64,000 nucleotides of DNA from Bacillus licheniformis DSM 13 = ATCC 14580 (GCF_000011645.1 NC_006270.3:2477501-2541500), one strand, 5' to 3'; counted from the first letter of the stretch, positions 17,961-27,463 are shown. Notes: generated by a model from the letters alone, not told the origin. Made by a program: numbers and translations.

Positions 17961-18729
17961 TTACTTTTTTGTTTCTCCGCCGAACCATTTTTCTTTCAGT
18001 TTATCAAGTTCTCCGCTTTTCTCCATTTCTTCAAGCGCTTTGTTGAACTTCTCGGTCAAATCGCTTCCCTTTTTAAAGGCGATCGCGGAGCCGGCTTTTT
18101 CATCCGGTTCTTTCGGCAGATTGTAGCCAACCAGTTCTTCATTTTTATTAATATATTTTTCGGCAACGATATCTTCAATGATTGCAGCGTCAAAGGTGGC
18201 CCGCTTTGATTTCTTCAGTTAAATCCGAAATGCGGTTGCGGTTTTCAACTTTTAAATCGTAATCCGGCGTGAGCTCCTTTGCTTTTTCTTCCTGGATGGA
18301 GCCAAGCTGTACGCCGACCGTTTTTCCTTTCAGATCGTCAAGCGATTTGATGCCGCTTGATTTTTTTGTAACGATCATGTTGTGAGCCGTATAGTAGACA
18401 TTTGAAAAATCGACCTGTTTTTTGCGTTTAGGCGTCGGCGTCATTCCTGAAAGCACAATGTCGACTTTGTTTGTTTTAAGAGCGGTCACCAAGCCGTTGA
18501 AGTCCATGTCTTTCACTTCGATTTCATGGCCCGTCTTTTCAGCCAGTGCTTCGGCCAGATCAACATCAAAACCGACAATCTTATCCCCGTCTTTCGATTC
18601 AAAAGGCGGGTAATCGGCAGAAGTTCCCATCACCAATGTTTTTTTATCATCAGAGCTGCTGCTCGTCCCGCAAGCAGTCAATGCAAATGTGACACATGCT
18701 GTCACTACCAGTAACATCCATTTTTTCAT
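17961..18729 (-). pseudogene. artP: Arginine-binding lipoprotein of the ABC transporter, frameshifted
   Basis: Extracytoplasmic arginine receptor. Lipobox LTAC near residue 19, then the binding-protein family blocks TSADYPPFE, GFDVDLAEALAEKTG and LSGMTPTPKRKKQVDFS. The frame stops at 18190 after EEIKAGHL. From 18190 down to 17961 another frame carries FDAAIIEDIVAEKYI and ends LDKLKEKWFGGETKK. Removing one base from the CCC at 18200-18202 gives EIKAATFDAAIIEDIV and a 255-residue protein, the expected length. So there is a one-base insertion or a sequence error. If real, the product lacks about 75 C-terminal residues and is unlikely to bind substrate. Confidence 0.88.
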
Positions 18730-18751
18730 GTTGTGTATCCCCCTGAACCTG

Positions 18752-18769
18752 TTTGAATATTTATTCGTT
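18752..18769. promoter_or_regulatory. ARG box (AhrC operator) before artP
   Basis: The core GAATATTTATTC (18755-18766) is a near-palindrome that fits the ArgR/AhrC consensus TGAATWWWWATTCA. It lies just after the -10 box of the artP promoter. AhrC is encoded in this window at 38849-39298. Arginine repression of artPQM is the expected outcome, as known for yqiXYZ of B. subtilis. Confidence 0.82.
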
Positions 18770-18776
18770 GTTATGT

Positions 18777-18805
18777 ATTTTAAACATTTTCCGAGGCGGA
18801 TGCAA
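18777..18805 (-). promoter_or_regulatory. Sigma-A promoter of artPQM
   Basis: Minus strand -35 TTGCAT (18800-18805), 17-base spacer, -10 TAAAAT (18777-18782). The ARG box begins 8 bases downstream, over the transcription start. Confidence 0.78.
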
Positions 18806-18917
18806 TACCATTTTGAAAAATAACTAAAAAACCTTTAAATAAGCCTTTAAATACCAATTGAACGCCTGTGCCTTTATCTTTCTGATTGCATACAAAAAGC
18901 ATTTTTATACACAAAAA

Positions 18918-18943
18918 AAGCCTGCCATCTGTTTTGGCAGGCA
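18918..18943 (-). terminator. Terminator of yqiW
   Basis: Stem GCCTGCCA (18920-18927) / TGGCAGGC (18935-18942), 7-base loop, then TTTTTTT on the minus strand, 10 bases after the yqiW stop. Confidence 0.92.
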
Positions 18944-18952
18944 GTTTTTCCA

Positions 18953-19390
18953 TTATACTTCTTCACAGTATTCTTCAAACAGTCCTTGAAGCTTGGTGAT
19001 GACAGCCATCGGCTCATAGCCTTCAATTTCATGGCGCTCCACCATTTTTAAAATCTTGCCGTCTTTCAAAAGGGCGAATGACGGAGAAGAAGGCGGATAT
19101 CCTTCAAAATATTCTCTTGCTCTTGCCGTCGCTTCTTTGTCTTGTCCGGCAAAAACGGTGACGAGATGATCAGGGCGCTTATCGTAATGAACCGCATGGT
19201 GCGCGGCAGGTCTTGCAATCCCCCCTGCACAGCCGCAGACGGAGTTGACCATGACAAGCGTAGTGCCTTTTTTCGTGAGCGCTTCATCGACCTCTTCAGG
19301 CGTTTTCAATTCGGTGTAGCCGGCAGCCGTTATTTCTTGTCTGGCCTGGCGTACGACATCGTTCATAAACAGATTAAAATCCATGTTCAC
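18953..19390 (-). CDS. brxB: Bacilliredoxin BrxB (YqiW)
   Basis: Thioredoxin-like protein of 145 residues that removes bacillithiol from S-bacillithiolated proteins. The active site is the unusual CGC motif in VNSVCGCAGGIARP (about 50-63), which defines the BrxA/BrxB (DUF1094) family. The N-terminus MNMDFNLFMNDVVRQARQEI is nearly that of B. subtilis YqiW. It is a single-gene unit with its own terminator. Confidence 0.95.
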   Translation of the reverse strand: MNMDFNLFMNDVVRQARQEITAAGYTELKTPEEVDEALTKKGTTLVMVNSVCGCAGGIARPAAHHAVHYDKRPDHLVTVFAGQDKEATARAREYFEGYPPSSPSFALLKDGKILKMVERHEIEGYEPMAVITKLQGLFEEYCEEV

Positions 19391-19571
19391 TTTAAGATCT
19401 CTCCTTTTTAGCGCTTATAGCATGATGCTAAAGCCGCTGTTTGCTCATCTGTTCTAATGATACTTTGAAACCGCCCGGACCGCAAATCAGGCGATTCGTG
19501 TTCCTTCAGGTTTACGGAACGGGCAGCCCGGGGAAAAATAAGTAAAGACCCTATAAACAAAGGAGTACTTT

Positions 19572-20474
19572 ATGAACCGAAAGAAAGCAATGCTGATTTA
19601 CAACGGGAATGCAGGGCAAAAAAATGTTGAAAAAACACTCGGTGCTGCCGTACCGATTCTTTCACAAGCTATAGACGAACTCATCGTGAAACCGACGAGA
19701 AAAAAGCGCGATGCGTTCGAATTTTGCCTGGAGATCGGGGAGGATATCGGGCAGTTGTTTATCTTAGGCGGTGACGGGACGGTGCATGAATGCATTAACG
19801 GGATTAGCCAGCTTCAAACCAAGCCAGATATCGGCATCCTCCCTGGCGGTACATGCAACGACTTTTCGAGGGCGCTCCGCATTCCCCAGAACATAGAGAA
19901 AGCGGCGGAAGCGCTCGCCAATGGAAGTCCCGTCCCGGTCGATGTTTTAAAAGCGAATGATCATTATTGTCTCAACTTTTGGGGCATCGGATTGATCACG
20001 GAAGCTTCCAGCCATATCAATCAAACGGAAAAAGCGCTGCTCGGGAGAATCAGTTATTTTACAAGCGCACTGCGGACAATCTCCAATCTTGAGCCCTTCT
20101 CTTTTCGTCTGTCGATCGACGGAGAAGAGTTTGCTGACGAAGCGGTCATGGTCGTCGTGCTGAACGGCCCCTTTATCGGAACGAACAAGATCCCCCTTCC
20201 GCAGCTGAGCATCAACGACGGAAAAGCGGACATTCTCGTCTGCCGGAATACGAATCTGGCTGCATTGAAAGAGCTTTTTGCAATGGATGATCCCGAATGG
20301 GATTCCTTTAAAGGCGAGCTATCCTATTATCAGGGGCAAACCGTTCGAATTGAAACCGCCCTTCCCATGGAAGCCGATACAGACGGCGAAATCTGCACAA
20401 AAACGCCGGCTTCAATCGAGGTGCTAAACGGGCACCTCCGCATGCTCACCCCCTTAGAAAAAGAAAAAAGCTGA
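19572..20474 (+). CDS. bmrU: Diacylglycerol kinase-family lipid kinase BmrU
   Basis: Predicted lipid kinase of 300 residues. The ATP-binding glycine motif is ILGGDGTVHECINGI (about 75-89) and LPGGTCNDFSRAL follows at about 99-111, both diagnostic of the DAGK catalytic domain. MLIYNGNAG opens the domain. AAAGGAG lies about 7 bases before the ATG. In B. subtilis bmrU belongs to the bmrU-bmr-bmrR locus; here no drug exporter or BmrR gene follows, and bmrU faces bkdB directly across a terminator. The substrate is unknown. Confidence 0.88.
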   Translation: MNRKKAMLIYNGNAGQKNVEKTLGAAVPILSQAIDELIVKPTRKKRDAFEFCLEIGEDIGQLFILGGDGTVHECINGISQLQTKPDIGILPGGTCNDFSRALRIPQNIEKAAEALANGSPVPVDVLKANDHYCLNFWGIGLITEASSHINQTEKALLGRISYFTSALRTISNLEPFSFRLSIDGEEFADEAVMVVVLNGPFIGTNKIPLPQLSINDGKADILVCRNTNLAALKELFAMDDPEWDSFKGELSYYQGQTVRIETALPMEADTDGEICTKTPASIEVLNGHLRMLTPLEKEKS

Positions 20475-20498
20475 CCCTAAACGGGCCGGCTTTTTTAA
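20463..20498. terminator. Bidirectional terminator between bmrU and bkdB
   Basis: A-rich arm AAAAAAGC and T-rich arm GCTTTTTT flank an imperfect stem with CCC/GGG pairing. It overlaps the end of bmrU and lies next to the bkdB stop codon, so it can serve both convergent genes. Confidence 0.7.
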
Positions 20499-21775
20499 TA
20501 GATGGACGTATGATCATCGATCTGTTCAAGAATCTCTTTCACACGGGCAAGGAATCTGCCGCAAATGAGGCCGTCAAGCACTCTGTGATCGAGGGATAAG
20601 CATAGGTTCACCATATCCCTGACCGCGATCATGCCGTGCTCCATGACGACGGGACGCTTGACGATCGATTCAACCTGCAGGATGGCAGCCTGCGGATGGT
20701 TGATGATCCCCATCGACTGAACCGATCCAAACGAACCGGTATTATTGACCGTAAACGTACCTCCGCTCATATCCCCGCTGGTCAGCTTGCCGCTTCTGAC
20801 CTTATGAGCCAGTTCGGAGATTTCCCTTGCGATGCCTTTAATCGTTTTTTCATCGGCATGCTTGATGACAGGAACATATAACGCATCTTCAGTCGCTACT
20901 GCAATTGAGATGTTGATGTCTTTTTTCTGAATGATTTTATCTCCGGCCCACATGCTGTTCATTTGCGGGAATTCCTTCAGCGCCTGTGCGACTGCTTTGA
21001 CAAAAAACGCGAAAAAGGTCAGGCTGAAGCCTTCTTTTTTCTTGAATTCGTTTTTTATTTTGTTGCGGTAGCTCACAAGACCTGTGACATCCACTTCCAT
21101 CATCGTCCAGGCATGAGGGATTTCATGCTTGCTTCTGACCATGTTGGTCGCAATCGCATTGCGGATTCCAGTTACAGGAATCTCAACGTCTCCGGCCGCA
21201 CTTTGAGGCGGTGCAGCTTGAGGTGCGGCTTGCGCCGGTTTTTGATCAGGTTCAATCGCTCCCGCGGCATTTGCACCCGGCTGTTTTTCCGGCGCTGCAT
21301 CAGTTTGAGGAACAGCTCCGGAAGCAATGATGCGCTGGATGTCTTTTCTTGTGATCCGTCCGCCGGCGCCTGTACCTTCCACCTGCTCCAAATCGATGTT
21401 GTGCTCTCCGGCAAGTCTCAGCACCGCCGGGGAATAACGTTTTTTCTGAGATGTATCTTTCGCCTCCGGTTTGGCCGGCTCCGCTTCCTCTTGATCTGGC
21501 TTGGAAACAGCCTCAGCCTCCGGTTTCGCTTCTTCATTTGTTTCGACTTTGCAGATGACGTCTCCGACTTGCAGAGTTTCGCCTTCCTTCCCGACTAGCT
21601 CGGCAATCGTTCCCGTGAACGATGAAGGGACTTCAGCATTGACCTTATCCGTCATCACTTCAGCAATCGGATCATATTTGTTGACGTGATCTCCGACGCT
21701 GACGAGCCATTTGCTGATGGTTCCCTCAGTCACGCTCTCCCCGAGCTGCGGCATTGTCATTTGTTCCACTGCCAT
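20495..21775 (-). CDS. bkdB: Branched-chain alpha-keto acid dehydrogenase E2 (lipoamide acyltransferase)
   Basis: Core E2 subunit of 426 residues that moves acyl groups from E1 to CoA. Order of domains: lipoyl domain (about 1-80, lipoylated lysine in EVMTDKVNAEVPS), an acidic Ala/Pro linker, the E1/E3-binding domain (about 118-155, YSPAVLRLAGEHNIDLEQV), a second linker, and the catalytic domain (about 200-426) with HDRV-type active site SLDHRVLDG near the end. It is the last gene of the bkd operon. Products feed synthesis of branched-chain fatty acids. Confidence 0.96.
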   Translation of the reverse strand: MAVEQMTMPQLGESVTEGTISKWLVSVGDHVNKYDPIAEVMTDKVNAEVPSSFTGTIAELVGKEGETLQVGDVICKVETNEEAKPEAEAVSKPDQEEAEPAKPEAKDTSQKKRYSPAVLRLAGEHNIDLEQVEGTGAGGRITRKDIQRIIASGAVPQTDAAPEKQPGANAAGAIEPDQKPAQAAPQAAPPQSAAGDVEIPVTGIRNAIATNMVRSKHEIPHAWTMMEVDVTGLVSYRNKIKNEFKKKEGFSLTFFAFFVKAVAQALKEFPQMNSMWAGDKIIQKKDINISIAVATEDALYVPVIKHADEKTIKGIAREISELAHKVRSGKLTSGDMSGGTFTVNNTGSFGSVQSMGIINHPQAAILQVESIVKRPVVMEHGMIAVRDMVNLCLSLDHRVLDGLICGRFLARVKEILEQIDDHTSIY

Positions 21776-21798
21776 ACGATGTGTCCTCCTTCGCTATA

Positions 21799-22782
21799 TT
21801 AAAACTCAGCCAATTCTCTCATCGCTGCTTCTGCTTTATCCGGATTGACCATAAAGAATTTTTCCATTGTAGGAGCATACGGCATTGCCGGGACATCAGG
21901 GCCCGCCAACCGCTTAATCGGCGCATCCAAATCGAACAGGCAATGCTCTGAAATGATCGCGGCCACTTCACTCATAATGCTGCCTTCCTTCGTATCTTCG
22001 GTCATCAAAAGCACTTTGCCCGTTTTGGAAGCCGCTTCAATAATCGCTTCCTGATCGAGCGGATATACCGTTCTTAAATCAAGGATATGTGCGGAAATCC
22101 CGTCTTTGGCAAGCCGTTCGGCAGCCTGAAGGGCGAAATGGACGCACAATCCGTATGTGATGACGGTAATGTCTTCGCCTTCCCGCTTCACGTCCGCCTT
22201 TCCGATCGGCAGCACATAGTCGTCACTCGGCACTTCGCCCTTGATCAGCCGGTATGCCCGTTTATGTTCGAAGAACAGCACAGGGTCGTCATCGCGGATG
22301 GCCGCTTTCAAAAGCCCTTTGACATCATAAGGCGTCGAAGGCATGACGATTTTCAGGCCGGGCTGATTGGCAAACACGGCTTCAACCGACTGTGAATGGT
22401 ACAGCGCGCCGTGCACGCCTCCGCCGTAAGGTGCGCGGATGACGATCGGACAGTTCCAGTCATTGTTGGAGCGGTAGCGGATTTTTGCCGCTTCCGAAAT
22501 AATCTGGTTGACAGCCGGCATAATAAAATCAGCAAACTGCATTTCAGCGACTGGTCTCATCCCGTACATGGCGGCCCCGATTCCGACGCCGGCAATTGCG
22601 GATTCCGCCAAAGGCGTGTCCATCACCCGCTCTTCGCCGAACTGGTCGTAAAGACCGGCTGTCGCCTTGAATACACCGCCTTTTTTGCCGACATCCTCCC
22701 CTAAAACAAAGACGCGGGGATCCTTTTCCATTTCTTCTTTCAAAGCCAAAGTGACAGCATCTATATATGACATAACTGGCAT
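21799..22782 (-). CDS. bkdAB: Branched-chain alpha-keto acid dehydrogenase E1 beta
   Basis: Beta subunit of 327 residues of the thiamine-diphosphate E1 component. N-terminal MSYIDAVTLALKEEMEKD and VFVLGEDVGKKGGVF, then FADFIMPAVNQIISEAAK and the C-terminal transketolase-type domain (ILDLRTVYPLDQEAI) are typical. It forms a heterotetramer with BkdAA. It lies 12 bases after bkdAA and 23 before bkdB. Confidence 0.96.
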   Translation of the reverse strand: MPVMSYIDAVTLALKEEMEKDPRVFVLGEDVGKKGGVFKATAGLYDQFGEERVMDTPLAESAIAGVGIGAAMYGMRPVAEMQFADFIMPAVNQIISEAAKIRYRSNNDWNCPIVIRAPYGGGVHGALYHSQSVEAVFANQPGLKIVMPSTPYDVKGLLKAAIRDDDPVLFFEHKRAYRLIKGEVPSDDYVLPIGKADVKREGEDITVITYGLCVHFALQAAERLAKDGISAHILDLRTVYPLDQEAIIEAASKTGKVLLMTEDTKEGSIMSEVAAIISEHCLFDLDAPIKRLAGPDVPAMPYAPTMEKFFMVNPDKAEAAMRELAEF

Positions 22783-22794
22783 TGTTCTTCCCCC

Positions 22795-23787
22795 TTACTC
22801 CGCATAAACATGCCGCAGCGCATCTTCCGGATCTGCATAAGGTGCATGTTCAGCATAATCTGTTGCTTCATTGACGATTTTTGTGATCTCATCCGATATT
22901 TGCTTCTCAGACTGGTCGTCCAGAAGACCTGCTTCTTTTAAGTATTGTGCGAATTTGTTAAGCGGATCATTTTTCTTCGCCTCCGCCACCTCTTCGCGCT
23001 CTCTGTAGCTTCGGTCGTCATCATCGCTGGAGTGCGGGGTCAGCCGGTATGATATCGTTTCGATTAATGTCGGCCCTTCGCCTCTTCCGGCCCGTTCCCT
23101 TGCTTCTTTAACAGCTTTGTAGACTTCAAGCGGATCATTTCCGTCAACGGTCACGCCAGGCATGCCGTAACCGACGGCGCGGTCGGAAATGTTTTCGCAA
23201 GCTACCTGCTTTTCATAAGGAACCGAGATCGCGTATTTATTGTTTTCACACATAAAAATGACGGGAAGCTTATGCACGGCGGCAAAGTTTGCCCCTTCAT
23301 GGAAGTCCCCTTGGTTTGAAGAGCCTTCGCCGAACGTCACAAAAGTTGCAATGTCTTTCTTGTCAAGCCTTCCGGCAAGCGCTACGCCCACCGCATGCGG
23401 AACTTGCGTGGTCACCGGCGAAGAGCCCGTGACGATCCGGTTTTTCTTTTGGCCGAAGTGGCTTGGCATCTGCTTTCCTCCTGAATTCGGATCCTCGGCT
23501 TTTGCAAACGCCGACAGCATTAAATCTTTTGCCGTCATTCCAAAAGCAAGCACAACGCCCATATCTCTGTAATACGGAAGCACATAATCGTTCTCCCGGT
23601 CTAAAGCGAAAGCCGCTCCGACCTGGGCTGCTTCCTGTCCTTGACAAGAGATGACAAAAGGAATTTTGCCTGAACGGTTTAAGAGCCACATCCGCTCATC
23701 GAGTTTTCTGGCTAAAAGCATGGTTTTGTACATGTCGATTGCTTGTTCATCTGTTAATCCCACTGCTTCATGACGGTTATTGCCCAT
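22795..23787 (-). CDS. bkdAA: Branched-chain alpha-keto acid dehydrogenase E1 alpha
   Basis: Alpha subunit of 330 residues that binds thiamine diphosphate and decarboxylates the keto acids of Val, Leu and Ile. The ThDP motif is GEGSSNQGDFHEGANFAAVHKLP...N, about residues 160-185, ending CENNKYAISVP. The regulatory loop YRLTPHSSDDDDRSYR is present. ATG at 23787 (MGNNRHEA) has GAAGGAG about 9 bases upstream; the reading frame extends 44 codons further but that part is antisense-like and lacks a ribosome site. Confidence 0.96.
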   Translation of the reverse strand: MGNNRHEAVGLTDEQAIDMYKTMLLARKLDERMWLLNRSGKIPFVISCQGQEAAQVGAAFALDRENDYVLPYYRDMGVVLAFGMTAKDLMLSAFAKAEDPNSGGKQMPSHFGQKKNRIVTGSSPVTTQVPHAVGVALAGRLDKKDIATFVTFGEGSSNQGDFHEGANFAAVHKLPVIFMCENNKYAISVPYEKQVACENISDRAVGYGMPGVTVDGNDPLEVYKAVKEARERAGRGEGPTLIETISYRLTPHSSDDDDRSYREREEVAEAKKNDPLNKFAQYLKEAGLLDDQSEKQISDEITKIVNEATDYAEHAPYADPEDALRHVYAE

Positions 23788-23809
23788 TTTTTTCACTCCT
23801 TCATGCTTT

Positions 23810-25231
23810 CTAAAAATGAATCGCTTTTCCATCCACGGCAAGGGCGGCTTCTCCGATCGCCTCCGACAGCGTCGGATGCGGGTGGATCGTTTGACCGACT
23901 TCCCACGGGGTGGCGTCAAGCACCTTTGCCAGACCGGCTTCAGATATCATGTCTGTCACATGCGGGCCGATCATGTGAACGCCCAAAATGTCATCTGTTT
24001 CGCGATCGGCGACGATTTTGACAAAGCCGTCCGTCTCACCGTACACGAGCGCTTTGCCAATCGCCTGAAACGGAAATTTGCCTACTTTAACGCTTTTCCC
24101 CTGCGCCTTCGCCTCACCCTCTGTCAAGCCGACCGATGCGGCTTCAGGGCTTGAATAGATGCATTTTGAAACAAGCGAATAATCGATGGCGTGCGGGTTT
24201 TCACCAGCAATATGCTCAACGGCCGTAATCCCTTCGTGAGAAGCTACATGTGCAAGCTGAAGGCCGCCGATCACATCTCCTATCGCATAGATGTGGGATT
24301 CTTTTGTCTGGTACATGCTGTTTGTCACGATAAAGCCGTTTTCCACCTGGATATCCGTGTTTTCCAGACCGATACCCTCAATATTTGCCTGCCTTCCGAC
24401 CGATACGAGCATTTTCTCAGCGGAATAGGATTGTTTTTCTCCGTCTTTTTCCGCTTGAATGCTGACCGCATCGCCTTTCTCCAATGTGTCGGGCAGCACT
24501 TTTGCTCCCGTGATCATTGTGATGCCTTTTTTCGCGAGCTGCGCCTGCATTTCCCTAGAAATATCGGCATCTTCAGTCGGCAAAATCCGGTCTGCATACT
24601 CAATGACGGTGACATCAACACCGAAATCGTTCAGCATGGAAGCCCACTCGATCCCGATGACACCTCCTCCGACGATCAGCATGGAAGCCGGAAGCTGCTC
24701 AAGTTCAAGCGCTTCGTCTGATGACAGAACGTTTTCTCCGTCAAGCTCAAGCCCTGGCAGCGACCTGGGCCTTGAGCCTGTAGCGATGATGACGTTTTTC
24801 GGTATGAGCATCTCATTTTCATCCCCGTTCGCCATCTCAACGGAAACCGTCCCAGGCATCGGGGAAAAAATCGACGGCCCGAGAATCCGTCCGATTCCTT
24901 CGTAAACATCGATCTTTCCTTTTTTCATCAAGTGTTTGACACCGTTGTGCAGCTGGTCAATTATTTTTTGTTTTCTGCTTTGAACTTGAGAAAACCGCAG
25001 TCCGACTTCAGGAATGACCACTCCGAATTCGTCCGCCTTTTTTGCTGTCCTGTATACTTCCGCGCTTCTAAGGAGCGCCTTCGACGGGATGCAGCCTTTA
25101 TGAAGGCACGTGCCGCCGAGCTTCTGCTTTTCAACGACGGCTGTTTTCAGCCCCAGCTGCGAGGCTCTGATGGCGGCCACATAGCCGCCTGTGCCCCCTC
25201 CAAGAATCACGAGATCGTATTCAGTTGCCAT
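23810..25231 (-). CDS. lpdV: Dihydrolipoamide dehydrogenase of the branched-chain complex
   Basis: E3 flavoenzyme of 473 residues that reoxidises lipoamide and makes NADH. FAD motif ILGGGTGGYVAAIRA (about 9-23), redox disulfide GGTCLHKGCIPSK (about 39-51), NAD motif LIVGGGVIGIEWAS (about 180-193) and catalytic His-Glu in HPHPTLSEAIGE near the C-terminus. Its start overlaps the end of buk by 11 bases, which suggests translational coupling. Confidence 0.96.
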   Translation of the reverse strand: MATEYDLVILGGGTGGYVAAIRASQLGLKTAVVEKQKLGGTCLHKGCIPSKALLRSAEVYRTAKKADEFGVVIPEVGLRFSQVQSRKQKIIDQLHNGVKHLMKKGKIDVYEGIGRILGPSIFSPMPGTVSVEMANGDENEMLIPKNVIIATGSRPRSLPGLELDGENVLSSDEALELEQLPASMLIVGGGVIGIEWASMLNDFGVDVTVIEYADRILPTEDADISREMQAQLAKKGITMITGAKVLPDTLEKGDAVSIQAEKDGEKQSYSAEKMLVSVGRQANIEGIGLENTDIQVENGFIVTNSMYQTKESHIYAIGDVIGGLQLAHVASHEGITAVEHIAGENPHAIDYSLVSKCIYSSPEAASVGLTEGEAKAQGKSVKVGKFPFQAIGKALVYGETDGFVKIVADRETDDILGVHMIGPHVTDMISEAGLAKVLDATPWEVGQTIHPHPTLSEAIGEAALAVDGKAIHF

Positions 25232-26327
25232 GACTTTCCCTCCTCTGGTTCGGATACTGTTTTGCCTCTTCTTCGCCGTTCAATACGCGAAATGCACCTT
25301 CAGCCAATGCTTGAAGTTCATTTTCTCCTGGAAAGACGACGACATCCGAAATCCAGTCTATGTATTGTCTGATCGAGGAAATAAACGATTTTCCATATGC
25401 CAGTCCTCCTGTCAAAATAATGACATCGACTTCGCCTTTTAAGACGGCGCTGGCCGCCCCGATTTCTTTGGCGATTTGATAAGCCATCGCTTCATAGATG
25501 AGCGCAGCTTTTTGATCGCCTTCCTTGATCATTTTCTCAACTTTTACCGCATCCGTCGTGCCGAGATAGCCGGCAAGCCCTCCGCCGCCGACAAGCATTT
25601 TCATCAGCTCGTCTTTCGTATATTCGCCGGAAAAGCACATATCGATCAGATCACCCGCAGGAATGGTTCCGGCCCGCTCTGGACTGAGCGGACCTTCCCC
25701 GTGGAGGCCGTTGTTGACGTCGATCACCCGGCCGCGGCAATGGACGCCGATCGTAATGCCGCCTCCCATGTGGGTGATGATCATTTTCATATCTTCATAA
25801 CGCTTCCCAAACTGCCAAGCCGCTTTCCTTGCAACTGCTTTTTGGTTGAGCGCGTGAAAAATGCTGCGCCTTTCAATAGCCGGGGTGCCGGAAATTTTTG
25901 CGATAGGAGCCATTTCATCCACAACAACGGGGTCGACGATAAAAGCGGGAATATTTAACCCGTCGGCAATCTCCCTGGCGATGATGCCCCCGAGATTTGA
26001 TGCATGCTGCCCCGCATAGCCGTTTTTCAAATCGACAATCATCGCATCATTGACTTCGTAAGTGCCGCCTTCAATCGGCCGAAGCAGCCCTCCCCTGGCG
26101 CAAACGGCATCCAATTTAGAAATATTGATTCCCTGTTCATGCAGGGTTTCGAGTATCGCCTGTTTTCTGAACGAATATTGATCAATAATGGTCTGATATT
26201 GCTGTAGCTCAGCCTCGTCATGACGGATTGATTTTTCGAAAATCGAACGGTCATCATGAAAAACGCCGATCTTTGTAGATGTAGATCCCGGATTGATGAC
26301 GAGAATACGTTTTTCCTGTACCTGCAT
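25221..26327 (-). CDS. buk: Butyrate kinase
   Basis: Kinase of 368 residues of the acetokinase family (ASKHA fold) converting butyryl- or branched acyl-phosphate and ADP into the acid and ATP. The phosphate-1 motif LVINPGSTSTKIGVFHD is at about 9-25; ITHMGGGITIGVHCRGRVID and the adenosine motif IILTGGLAYGKSF are present. With Ptb it gives an ATP-yielding route from branched acyl-CoA. It is the third gene of the operon, 39 bases after bcd. Confidence 0.95.
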   Translation of the reverse strand: MQVQEKRILVINPGSTSTKIGVFHDDRSIFEKSIRHDEAELQQYQTIIDQYSFRKQAILETLHEQGINISKLDAVCARGGLLRPIEGGTYEVNDAMIVDLKNGYAGQHASNLGGIIAREIADGLNIPAFIVDPVVVDEMAPIAKISGTPAIERRSIFHALNQKAVARKAAWQFGKRYEDMKMIITHMGGGITIGVHCRGRVIDVNNGLHGEGPLSPERAGTIPAGDLIDMCFSGEYTKDELMKMLVGGGGLAGYLGTTDAVKVEKMIKEGDQKAALIYEAMAYQIAKEIGAASAVLKGEVDVIILTGGLAYGKSFISSIRQYIDWISDVVVFPGENELQALAEGAFRVLNGEEEAKQYPNQRRESHGN

Positions 26328-26365
26328 TGAATTAAAACCTCCAATAGAGAATAGGGGTTATGATT

Positions 26366-27460
26366 TTAACGTCTGCTTAAAATGTGATGGCCGTTTTGCA
26401 AAAATTGGCTTCTCGATTGGCGCATGCGCTCAATTCGTTCTTCCGCCAGACGGTCTGCGGCCAAGTATGTCGGAATGCGGTCGCGCTTCGAAATTTCAAG
26501 GACGCGTTCAATGTTTCCGTAGATGCCTTCGACTTTCTTCAGCGCGCGCTCCGAATTATAGCCGTAAAGCTCGTCAGCGACATTGATGACGCCGCCGGCA
26601 TTGATGACATAGTCCGGGGCATAAACGATGCCCATGTCGTGGATTTGATCACCGTGGCGGGTTTCTTTCAGCTGGTTGTTGGCTGCCCCGGCAATCACTT
26701 TGGCTTTCAGCTGCGGAATCGTATCATCGTTGATTGTCGCTCCGAGGGCACACGGCGCATATATATCGCATTCCTGCGAATAAATATCATCCGGATCGAC
26801 GGCGCGGGCGCCGAATTCGGCGACTGCACGTTCAACTGCTTCTTTGTTGATGTCGGTCACGATCAGTTTCGCGCCTTCTTCGTGGAGGTGCCGGCACAGG
26901 TTGTAGGCCACGTTTCCGACGCCTTGAACCGCAACGGTTTTGCCTTCAAGCGAATCCGTTCCGAATGCCGCTTTCGCCGCCGCCTTCATCCCTTTATATA
27001 CCCCGTAAGCTGTTACCGGAGAAGGATTTCCTGATGAACCGAAAGCAGGTGAAATGCCTGTAACGAAATCGGTTTCGTCATGAATGATGTCCATATCTTC
27101 AACGGTTGTACCGACGTCTTCGGCTGTGATGTATCTGCCGTTCAAGCCTTGAATGTAGCGGCCGAAAGCGCGGAACATTTCTTCGTTTTTATCTTTGCGC
27201 GGATCTCCGATAATAACGGTTTTGCCTCCTCCGAGGTTCAGTCCGGCCGCCGCATTTTTGTAGGTCATTCCCCGCGCAAGGCGCAGCGCATCTTCAATTG
27301 CGGCTTCTTCACTTTCGTATGTCCACATTCTTGTGCCGCCGAGAGCCGGCCCGAGCGTCGTATCATGAATCGCGATGATCGCTTTTAAACCGGACTGTTT
27401 ATCTTGGCAAAATACCAATTGCTCGTAGTCATACTGTTCCATATATCGAAATAGTTCCAT
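26366..27460 (-). CDS. bcd: Leucine dehydrogenase
   Basis: NAD-dependent oxidative deamination of Leu, Val and Ile to their keto acids, 364 residues. The catalytic lysine lies in [20 protein letters not shown] (about 75-95), with the glycine-rich substrate loop. The NAD site is [17 protein letters not shown] (about 180-196). AGAANNQL and GGVINVADE are family-specific. It lies 4 bases after ptb and starts the catabolic sequence completed by the Bkd complex. Confidence 0.96.
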
Positions 27461-27463
27461 TTT

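Noticed and set aside
23788..23919. 44-codon N-terminal extension of bkdAA
   Set aside because: It overlaps the 3' end of lpdV in another frame; the start at 23787 has a clear Shine-Dalgarno and gives the family length.
24191..24905. Two long open frames antisense to lpdV
   Set aside because: Both are shadows of lpdV; the composition (Ser/Pro/Ser-rich or Cys/His-rich) and lack of ribosome sites argue against genes.
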